Below, piece by piece: positions 37,499 through 49,400 of a stretch of 64,000 nucleotides of DNA (position 1 is the stretch's first letter; each line of letters starts with the position of its first letter). The position numbers were made by a program, and so were the translations under genes. The notes beneath the pieces were generated by a model that searched no databases, was not told where the DNA came from, and saw nothing but the letters and a program-made list of their open reading frames with translations. The stretch comes from Nautilus pompilius. Lineage: Eukaryota > Mollusca > Cephalopoda > Nautilida > Nautilidae. The stretch lies in contig JACATO010000059.1 of NCBI GenBank assembly GCA_018389105.1, forward strand, positions 620,001 through 684,000, given 5' to 3'.

Positions 37499-40400
37499 TC
37501 ATTTCTGTGAGGTGGGTCCAAAATAGCTTGAAATAGTTTTCATGTCGTCTCTAAATTTGTTCTTCAATTTCTTTTGTGCTGGCGTCAGTTTCTAGAAGAA
37601 AACAACCCAAACCAATCAATATTTTTACAAAAATATTCCTCTTTGATGCAAGGCCTCCTTTTGCTGCTAGGTGACCAGTTTTCACGAGAGGCCTTGCATC
37701 AAGCCAATCTTTTTGTGTCTTCGGATCTAAGACCTCGCCCCAGTGACCCTTCTTATGAATTTAGAGGGTATAATGGAAGTATTCTTTAAAATTTTGATGT
37801 GATGTGTGAAAACAAACGAAAGTGTATGATTGAGTTTAATTGTGCAATTCCCCTTTCCCCCCAGAGTGGAATATGACAAACAAAATTCTATACAAACATG
37901 ACATTTCTCCAACTACTGCCACCCATTTATTGCAGATGGATAGAACACCGAAAACAGCTACAGGAAATATGTACTGATCATTTTGTTTAGCCAGGGTATT
38001 TTTTTTTACAGTTTAGTGCATGCAGTACTTTTAAAACTCAATGTGGCTTGTGTGAATGAACTTACCTTTGGTTTTATTTTTGCGTGTTTGTCAGCCATCT
38101 TGCTGTAGTCCTCAGTAGGTGCCATGGGCTCACTCCGTGCTCTCTGAAACAGAGTCATGGGCATTAAAGAGCAGCACACCAAAAACAAATAAACACAGCA
38201 ACTCCATCACTCAGTCAACACAATCAGAGACGAGCCCCTTTGACCATAAATTTTTTAGATGTAATCATCAGTGAAAACCCTTACTATTGAGATGACAGAC
38301 CTGTTGCTTGCTTAGACTTTAATAAGGATTTTGATAAAGTTTCACACACAAAAACTAATGCCAAAAGTTAAGGGAAAAGAAACACGTTGGGTACAGTTCT
38401 GCTAGATTATCATAGGTGTGCCACATGGCTTGGGTTTGAGTCCACTAACATTCATAGTCTAGTAAATGTTAATACATAAGTGCATAGATGAAATCAAAAT
38501 GTGTGCTAATCTCAACATTAAAAAAGATAAAAATACTTTCCAAATAAAGCTGAATTTTATTAGACTTAAGAAACTGATTTTAGCACTTAAAAAAGTAACA
38601 TTATTCAAACAGGCAGTAGAAATAATTATCATCACTAAAGTGGACAGGGGCAATTTTTTCAGTTATCTTCAGTAACTAATACTTGGAGTCATTATAAGAC
38701 ATTTTTAGAAATAAAATTGCTAATGACTGAAATAATCCAAGAATTATATTGAGGGCAATTTCTCTTCCTTGAGGGCCTCTGCATGAATAGAGCTTCCTGT
38801 CCCCTTGTAATTAATGAACTGAACTGAACTTATTGAATATATCCTTAACAAATTTAAAAAGTCTGCGCACAAACAGGTAAACGTTTTTATGCTTACAGTT
38901 GTCCCCCGGTATTCGCGGGGGTTACGTCCCTTGAGCACCCGCGAAGCGTGAAAAACCGCGAATACTGGACGTGGTCCATAAAAATGCCTATAAACGTCAA
39001 AATATAACGTAAAATATAATTAAAAAATATAAGTAAATATATAATAATAATAATATAATAAAAAATACAACACTCAGAGAAACACTCGAGATAGCTACAC
39101 GCGGTAAACTGGGATGATGCGGGGCTGCTGGGCTGCATCTGCCTCAGACAGCGCCTCGTGGGCAGCAGCCAATCAGCAGCAAGGAGAAATGAATAACGCT
39201 CTCTGATTGGCTACTTTCAAACCTCCAGCCAATAGCGGTTATTTTATATTGATATTTTGTTGAATTTAAGTTAGTATTTATATTACAAAATTAGTAAATT
39301 ACATTGTTATTAATAATTTAGCGTTAAAAAGCGTGAAAAAATATGTATTGCCACGAAAAAAGACAAAAAAACGCGGAAGATATTTGCGATTCCGCGAATA
39401 TGCGGGGGCTTCCACGAACAATTATTAGTTAGGTTCTAAGGGAAATTCCGCGAATAACCGGGGCCGTGATTACGCGGGGTCGACTGTAACTGCTAAGAAG
39501 ATGAATTCATTTGAATCCCTTCTCTGCAGCTAACTTCATAAACTCTGACCAACCTTTGTTGGTGGTTCTTCTTGCTGGGCTTCATCATTCTGGGAATTGG
39601 ACTGCGGCAACGATGAAAAACTGAAATATAAACACCCGCATTCCTTTTATTTAAAAAAACGTATAAACTATTAGAATACTTGTCTGCCTCCTTCGGCAAA
39701 AGAAAGGCAATTTACCACACAAAGTTAACCATTGCTTTTGAATTTATTTTTGTTATAAATTCGAATCTGAAAGCAATCAATATCTAAAATGGTAGAATTA
39801 CAGTTCAAAGCAGCAGATACAATAGTTTCAGCATCAGCTAAACAAAAAAACGCCTCACCCTAAATGATCCCTCAGATCTGAACTCAGTACTACAGGAAGA
39901 TATTCGCTGACAATTCCTGCAGCAAACTTCATCAAGTCTTCTGGAAGAATTAAGATTACAAAAAAAAAAAAAAGAACAAACAACTATTAAAAATTTTTTT
40001 AAATGATAAAAAATACTTCTGATAAATTTATTAAACAAACTCTGAAATATCAACATTTTGTTTAAAGTAGGAAGTTGTCTACTGACCTTGGCTTGAATGT
40101 TTCTGTTTTCTGCAGACATAAATTTCAGACACAGCTCCCCCTGATACACGAAAGTCTTGTTCTGCCAGCAAACCTGTCACTCTGTCTATCTGAAAGAAAC
40201 CAGAGATGTTCACACACTAATTAGGCTTGCAAACACATGACTGTTTCTACTTTGCTTGTGCTGGCATCTTGAACATCATTCAGTACCAACACAACTAGTG
40301 ACTAAAGTTTGCCTCTCAGAGTACCAGCAACAGGCAGCTGTTGAATATTGTCAGCCATCTGGAAGGTGATAGTATGCAGAGGCACTTAGAAAAAAGTGAG

Positions 40401-43400
40401 AGCTTGATGTAATCAGTCTATCATCACATTCATAGGCTCTGTGCCAGTCTTCACCTACCCTGTACTCTGGTCAGAACATGAAAGCTTACAAGAGCTTAGA
40501 AGCCTACAAGTATTTCACAGCTGAATGGGCAACATATTCAACAGTATGATGTACAAGAAGGGTTTATCTAATTCAGAGCATGGTAAGCCATAGGCTTTTA
40601 TAATCTGGGCCTTTGAATACATTTGTTTAATCTAACATAGTTAACAAGAAAGTACAGTTCAGTAAAAATCAATATTTACATTATAAAAGGAAAGCAATTA
40701 AACTTCAAGGATTTTAATAAGTAATTCTGTATATGACATGCTTATCTTTTCCTGTGATACTTTCCTTATTAATACTTTTATTATTAGAGAGTAAGAGACA
40801 AATCATAGTGAGATATATTTTAAAAGATTTATTAACCTTGATAGCACATCATATTAACTGCACATAATTCATCTTTAAATATATAAAAAAAAACTCAGGA
40901 CAACTCAAGTTTAAAGTCACCTTCAAGGCTAAAGCTTCTCCTGTCTGTATAAAAATGTCCCATGGAATATAATTTTGTAAGGTAGGATGTATCAATAAAC
41001 AAGCAAACATTCTCTTATTGGTACCTATACATTTGTTTGTTTTTGGGTGGCAGTGCAAAAAGAGACAGGATTGTATGGGTGGATTAGGAAAGATAGGTGA
41101 CTGCAGTTACTTTATTTGATCTGGAATCATTCTGCAGTGCAGCAAGTATCGATGGACAAATGCAGTCTCTAACAGTCACCAAAGGGAAAGTCCAAGATTG
41201 ACTTACGGACTACCCCGAAACTAACTCTGCTCAAGCTCTTAACTGAATATTATGACCTGCTCTATCCAGAGCGTCAAATCGGATGATCAAGTGCTGGAAT
41301 TTATAAGCATAGCTAAAAGATAACAAAACTTTGTGCAATTGGCAGCAATAACCTTATAAATGCTGTTAACTAGGTGGAGTTATTTATTCAGCTTACATTG
41401 TATTTCATCAGCAATGTGAACATTTTTAGGTCAAGATTACCATACTGCATTTTACTGTGTTTGTGAGTAGTCATTCTTATATAAGAATAGTTACCAGGGT
41501 ATATGGGGATCGAGTAACAGCGACTCTGTATCTAGGAGTCAGTCAGAGTCAAAATCTGGCTTGAGCAAAAGGCCGGTAAACGCCAACTTCGAGGCTCAAG
41601 GCTACTTGCAGGACAGACTCAGCCAAACCAGCACAGTCCATAATAAGGTAGAGCTGCTGTGCTGGAGCCTAGCTCTCTCCTGTTGCCACAAGGTCAGCTA
41701 TAATAAATGGCAATGGGTTCAGTCTACACAAATTACGCAGTCAGTTGCCAAAGAATGCTCAAACGGAACCCAGCCTCAGATACACACATTGTGGAAATCA
41801 TTTTTATGATGTTTCATTAAAAGCTTCAGAATATTCTGTATATATGTCTGATGTAATTATTGACAGAAGTTTATAATGATCGACTTGTGATGTTTTAATG
41901 TAACTATTTTTTTCCTTACACAAGTAAATTAACAGTACACATTGTCCACATTCCAATCTATGTTTATATTGTGAATACCTGGAATAAAAGCATCAGTCAA
42001 CAGATTAACAGGAAAAATAGAGACTTCAACCGAATGGTTTGAGAGTCAGTTTGTAGGCATAACACTGTATTTTTGACACGCATCTTCAATTACTCATTTA
42101 ACGTGAATTTTCACAAAAGTCACTCCTCCGCTTCGCTCAAGATTCAAAAAAACCTCTTCAGTAATTGCTGGTATTTCCAATTTAGCGCAGTAGAAGCCCA
42201 AACCCCTCGTTGGCCAAGATCAGATCACCAGGCAATCAACTGTTCAGAAAAAGCACAATTTGTTGTGATAAGAATAGCAGATGCCCAGCTTCCCCATCAT
42301 TTAGAAATGGGACACATCACATGCTGTAATGGGTTTAACTACTCAGAATGTGAGTCAAAAGATGACTCATAATTCATTCAGCTCAGGGTCTGATTAACAT
42401 GTCTGCTCAAGACCAATAGATCTGAATATTCAAGGTATGGGTCAGAAGATGGTTCATCATGCAGACAGACCATTCAAAGTCAGCTGCAATAAACAAACTG
42501 GTTAATGTTATTAGAAATTGAGATGTCCCCCTAATTAGGGCATCCAAACTTCACTAACTTCAAATCCCATATCTATACTGATGTTATTAAAGATGGGATC
42601 TATATGACAAATAAGTTTGTGCTCTAGCCCCTAAATCTATAGATTTCTCTAAAATATTTTAAAAAAAACTATTGGTAATGATTTCCTAAACGCTTGGGCT
42701 GCATAGCTAGTAACAGTACACATCACAATGCTAATGCCCCAAACATTGTCACATACACACCAAACACAGATGACAAGTGTTGTCTAGTCAAATTTAAAAG
42801 CAGTCTCATACAAGTTAAAAAGCCAATCAATGTGTGGTTTGTCTTCAAAGGGAATTTCACGAGGAAAAAAACCACCTGAAAGCCAGTTAAAGACTATTTC
42901 CTCACTTTCCTGGAAGTTGGAAGATTGCCATCTAGTTTTAATTTAATTTTAAGTCCACAGATTTTGGCAAACCATAAATATTAATCAGGCTCAGACAAGT
43001 GCAAGTGTTAATACAAATTTCAACTTCTCAGTAATTTTTTTCAATTGGGCAAGTGTGTGTCTATACCAAAAGTACCTACCATCTTCAGATATTGATGCAT
43101 CTATGTTCTATAAGGCATTCACAGCTGTACTTTGGCTTACTTTACACCACTTTCAGTTTATATGTTAGTGTTTTTCAAGCATTTGCTTTTTTAATCATTC
43201 CTATGAGGGTAACTGGAGTGTACAAACAACTAATGGAATGGAGACAGTGGATTGTTATTTCTCCTTTCCTCAAACACATGGGCATTAGCATGAATAATCT
43301 TAGAACTAATCTGCAATTACCTAAATTGCCCAGTATATCTGAAGCAGATAATAAAAGTCAGTAACCTAATGCTATAATTCAATTGGACCACATAATAAAC

Positions 43401-46400
43401 ATAAAACAAACAAATAAAATATTGATGTAGGAACAAGTTATTTTTGTTCAGCTTATTACATGCCATAACCTTGCTAAGTATCTATTTATACATCCCCCCA
43501 TCTGTATTGGATGCAGGAGTTATATGTCTCACATGATGAGATTGCTACAATAATTTCCAGGCAGCAGCCTTCTCACCTCATAGTACTCATCCATCTCTGA
43601 CATTTTTCTGTGGTTCTTTTGTAAAACAAAATGTTATCCCTGGATGTCATGGCATCCAACAGCATAAGTAAATCCCATGTCACAGTGACTGTTGCTTGTC
43701 AAAATAGCAGACATTAATAAATGGTGTGACCTATATCACTTGCAAGGCCTCAATCAGTTTGGGAGTACTATATACATGCTTAACATCTCTGTAGACAAAT
43801 CAACATAAATGACAACTGTGATATCTTCCTTTGTTACTCATGTCACATTCTCTCCACTAAACACAATATACAATTTCTGTAGTTCCAGAGGATCACTGGC
43901 CTGCCCTCATCAACAACATTTGCTACCACAGAACAAACAACTTTAGGCCATAATATAGTAGTCACATATATAGTAGGTCGTGGAGCCGCATGCCTTCATG
44001 TGCATGCATGGTTTTTGGCGGGCTTGCTGGATGCATTAGTCACTGTCAGGCAGCCAGCTTGTGAGGTGCTGGTATTACTTACTTGTCGCATATTCATTTC
44101 GACCGTGATGATGGAATGTGTGGAGCAACGATCTTGCATCAAGTTTTGCCAAAAGCTTGGAGATACCCAAGTGGAAACAATTCGCAAAATTCAACAGGCT
44201 TATGGTGACAATGCCATGGGTGCTACCCAAATTAAGGAATGGTACAACAGGCTCAAAGATGGCCGCACATCGGTGGGGAGTGACCAGCATTCTGGGAGGC
44301 CATCAACAAGCCGCAATGCAGTTGTTATCGAGAAAGTGCGGACCTTGATAATGGAGGATTGTCGTTTGACAGTGCATGAAATTGGTGATGAGGCTGGGAT
44401 CAGTAAAGATTCTGCGCATGCAATTTTAAAGGAGGATTTGGGCTTGTGCAGAGTGGCAGCGAAATTTGTGCCCAAGCTGCTTTCTCAAGAACAACAACAA
44501 CTTCATCTTGAGCTTGCGCAGGACCTGATGGATACTGCCAACAGGGATCATGAGTTCCAGAAACCAAATCTCAGTCATCATAGTGGAAGCACTCAACATC
44601 ACCAAGGCCCAAAAAAGCACGTCAGGTCCGTAGCAAAATCAAGGTGATGCTGACTATTTTCTTCGACTACCGAGTCGTTGTGCATCACGAATACGCACCA
44701 GAAGAACAAACAGTTACAAAGGAGTACTATCAGGAAGTCCTCCGACGTCTTCGTGATGCAGTTCAGCGCAAGAGACCGGATCTGTGGGCCTCGCAAAACT
44801 GGCAGCTGCATCATGACAACGCCCCAGCTCATTCGCCAGGCTCCCTACTCTCCAGACATGGCTCCTTCTGACTTCTGTTTGTTCCCAAAAATGAAGATGC
44901 CACTGAAATGCTCCTGCTTTGAGAGCCAAGAGGACATCATGCGGAATGCAACGGCGGAGCTGAGAGACATTCAGAAGAAGCATTCCAGACGAGCTTCGAA
45001 CAGTGGAAGGATCGCTGGGCTAAGTGTGTGGAGGCACAAGGGGCCTATTTCGAAAGGGATTAGCAATTGAACCCCACCAAGTACGTATTTTTTTCCCCAG
45101 CCTAAAGTCGGATACTTTTTCGACAGACTTCATATATATATATATAAATTGGCTATAAAAGGTACCAACTGTAAAAAAACAAACAAAGCAAACTTTTTAT
45201 CTATTTGTCCACAAACTCTAGCATGGACCTTAATTTCAGGTGTCAGACAATGTTGGGGCATGTTTCTACAGTAACTCTTTACTGAAATCTATTAATTTCA
45301 AGGAAAAACCAAATGGTGTTCAACCAAGATTCATGCAAGATGGTGTGATGTTGTAGTTCTCATGTATTTTTCTACATTTAACTAAAAAACAAGGCAGCGA
45401 TCTTTGAAATACTAATATGAGACTATTCGAGTGATATTGAAACTGTACCATAAATAATGGGTGTGGATGCGTGTGGCCATTTTAATGGTAATCAGAAAAT
45501 ATCAATTAAAATTGATTCTTGGCTTTCATCCAGTTGGTGTAGTTGCACATCATAGTGACATCACTGCTAGATGATTAATACTAAAGTAATTAGATAACTG
45601 CTGATGATGATTTCTAAATTAGTGTCTTTCTTCCCAAGTTCATCATAACTAAAGCAGTAACTATAAATACCTTAATACATACCTTAGTTTTCAGCCAGGA
45701 CAGAGATTTCTCTTTAGAAAAACGATAAGCTTTGATGTCACCATTGTCTACAATTATAAATAAAATGTTATGGTTTCCACTAAAATCATCTAAAAAGAGC
45801 AACAAGCATATGAGTCACAGGAGGCTAAGAGGTTGCTAAAGTTTTGAAGTTAAATGTAAAAAGAAGAGTTTATTTTGAAATTTTTGGTGCACATGAGAGA
45901 GAATAAATAGATAAGTTTTAAAAGTATGTGGTTGAGGATTTGCCAGGACTTGGTAATTGGAATGTAGCTGATCACATGAACTATGGTGCAAAGTATTATG
46001 AAATCTTTCAGTAGCTGAAACATTTACCTTTAATATCTGCAACCCGACTCAAATCACCCATCCCAACACAACTACAAAGTCTGGTGCATTCTGGGAAATC
46101 ATCATCATGGATCAGCTGATCAATAGTCATGTACTTGCCAGTCTGAAAGAGGCAGGTTTTTAATTCAGCTAGATTTTTAAGTTAGCTATAAGTAATCATA
46201 AAGATGATTTAGTTGAAGGTTAAAATTAGTTTAAAAAGAAAAAAAAAAGTTCTTAACTTACTATCCAATCCTTAGATGACTAAAATACCTAAGACAAATC
46301 TCAAATTACAAGTGATGTAAACAAAGACAGATATGGTATTTTTTCTCACCTTTTCCATCTTTATCAGATATGGAAGTGCTAAAAAAATTGGATCAACTGG

Positions 46401-49400
46401 AGAAGTTATCAGAACAGAGCCATCTGCAGTGAAAATAATTTTAATGTTCATTAGATTTTCATTACAATATAAATTCTCAACTACAGATTTCTTGTTTTTA
46501 TTTTAAAAAATTTATCATTTAATTTTACATGTTTTAAATACATTTTTTAAACAAATGTTTTTCTCCTAGAAATTTCAGTTTAATATTTCCTTAAAAACAT
46601 TTACAAAAAGATTTTAATTTTAAAATAATTAATATTTAATATGCATGTTTTAACAGATCACCTTAGTATATAATGACAAATAGATGTAACAATCAAACAC
46701 TTATTCAGTATTTTGTAGCTTTCAGAAATGAGAACATCTAGTTTGGCAGATATAGCTGACACCTTAATCCATAATAAACTACAAATGACAATCCAAAATT
46801 CTTGCATTCTGATCACAGCATGTTATGTGGTGATCTGCCAACAATGAAATAATAGCTTATAATATCCATCACTCTTGAACCTCCCAAAGACCTTGTGTAC
46901 AAAGAGAAATCAAAATCAATTCAAAGGCTGAGATTAAAAATTATGCACCTTGTTGAACTGTCTCTCCAATCAACCATGAACAGAATTCCTCCTTAAAATT
47001 TTGTACCTCAAACACATTTTGGTTTGAATGGCTGAAAAGGTAGATGGAACCTTTACCTGGAATGAAAATAAAGTTAAAGACAAACCTGATATCACTAATT
47101 AATGAACACTAAATAAATGAAACCCCCTAAGAATTGCATGCCATCTTATAAGGCAATAGCTACTGGTCAGTTACAGTTGAGAGCACAAATTCAAAATCCC
47201 AGCTGTTTCTTCTTGTTCTTCACCAGCTGGCCATATGGGTTTCCTGCCTATCTGAAAATGAAGATTACTAGTAAGGACTTCTGATAGACTTGTTCGCTGT
47301 GGTAGCAATACTGTGATGATAATTCACTGTCTGGAAGAACCTGACCTCCCACCAAATGATGAGATGTCTCATCAGTGCCATGGTCGTACAGTCCTCTCTA
47401 AAAGTTTAAATAATAATAATAATAATAATAATAAAAATTACTGGAACAGCAGAAATTTTGCAGAAATACTATATGGAGTTTTAATTTTATAGTCTAGAAT
47501 CTAAATAAAAGCCCAATGTCAAATGAAACTTGAATAATTATTTTATTTTTATTTTATTTATTTCTTTGCTCCTGTTATCTTTTCAGCCCACAATCTTAAG
47601 AACAATTATCTATACTACAACGTATACAAGATGATTTGTGACATGATTTACTAAGTCCTATACAGATAAGTATAACTAGTAGTAACATGACTGCTGGCTT
47701 ATCCTCTAATGCTAAAACATTAGAATATTCACTACTATCTCCATCAAGACAGTCAGCTAGCTGTTAACATCTACATTAAATCTTTCCTGCAGAAATTCAT
47801 TTGCATTATTTATTTGTGCACATCACTCTTAAAAAGATGTAACATTTCTGATGTGCAAATGAAGCATCTTACCAAAAAGTTCAACAAATGAATTTTCTTT
47901 ATGCATTACTGAAATGGATATCAATTTGTGCAGATACCTAAAAACAGCACAATACTGTTATTCCATCAAATTGAGAATAACAACACAGTATACAAACTAG
48001 AAACTGCTGCAGGTCAGCAAACCAACAATGCTAAAGGCATGAGGAAAATAGATTATAGTAGAATATGTTGAAGCCTTGGGTGGTTAGACTAGACAGAGTC
48101 CCAGTTGAAAGAATGGCTTGATTTGGCAAATATCCCTAGCATGGCTTCTTCTCACTCTTCTTTCCAAGCCAGTTGTGTGGGTTTCTCCAGGTATCAGGCT
48201 TTCTCACACTGTTAAGTTCATTAGGTTGGCCAAAATTGTAGCATTCATGCTGGGCATAGTTTTAGACATCATGCACCCTCTCTTCCCCACCTGGCTAGTG
48301 TTCCAGATAGAAGAAACAAAACTGCAGCCTTGACATCACCTGGCTAAAAAAAAAAGGTAATGAAATCAACTTAATTAAAAGCTTTGTTAATTTTCAAATT
48401 TTTAACACCCCTGAAATTATCATTGTTAGGTTTACTCTCAGACTTACTAGTTCTTGGATGTCGTAGCTGGCAGAAGACTGGTTCGTTTCCAACCTCCAGC
48501 CTAACATCTAATGCCAGTTCTGTAAAAAAAAAAAAATTATTCAGTTGTAAAATTGCTGATAACATGTGCAAGAAAGTGGCAGTTAGAAATGTATACACTT
48601 TGAATACAAGACAGAAGCTCAAAAACTGCCTACAATACTTTATTCAGAACCTCAATGATTGTCACCACTCCAGACTTGTAAACAGCCTGGAATCTCTATG
48701 GCCACACACAAAGTGACAGCGAGATAAAACTGAAGTAGACAATGACCAATCTAACATTGTCTACCTTAAATCACCTGCGACCACTTGTTCAAGACAAATA
48801 GTCAAAGATAGCACCAGAACCAAGCTTATGAGAAAAAATGGCATCCACATGTCTAATTGCGGTCAGAAGCCCTGGGCAGATGAGTGGGTTTATAAGACAC
48901 TGTATACTGCCTGTTACCTAAACATCTATTGCTGGACAAACCCAAACTCATTAGAGAACAGAATTGCTGGCCCCTGTCTGCTTGCTAACCGTAATAATGA
49001 TTGTCGATTCGAATGTTCAACCTTAGGAGATGTTGATGTTTGCCACCACGATCAATTCAAAGTCCTCCATTCTGGCTTATAATAAACCGCAGTTATAGGA
49101 AGTTCATGATTAACAGGAATCATTAAAATATCAAGGATGATTTATGTAGATACAAGCAGCTTGTATTTGGTGCAATACAAAATATCTAATATTAATCTAA
49201 GTAAATAATAACAAAATAAATTTTAAAAACAAAGACTGGAGGTTCTTTTTCAGTAGTTTGATGGGAAAGAGTTAAGTGAATTTTATTTTAAATTTAGTTT
49301 TCAGAAGGAAAAGGAAGATGGCATGAATACAGATTTAAAGGGTGGTTATAACTTCTGAAGACTAAGTGTAGAGGAAGTCAGGGAAACTGTTCAGCTGCCT

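Noticed and set aside
28934..39138. Similar short open frames at 28934-29179 (+) and 38893-39138 (-) as a conserved gene
   Set aside because: Both lie inside the two MITE copies and are similar only because the elements are.
44000..44647. 215-codon frame as a functional mariner transposase or domesticated gene
   Set aside because: It covers only the DNA-binding half, runs out of frame before the catalytic region, and the first catalytic aspartate segment is missing.
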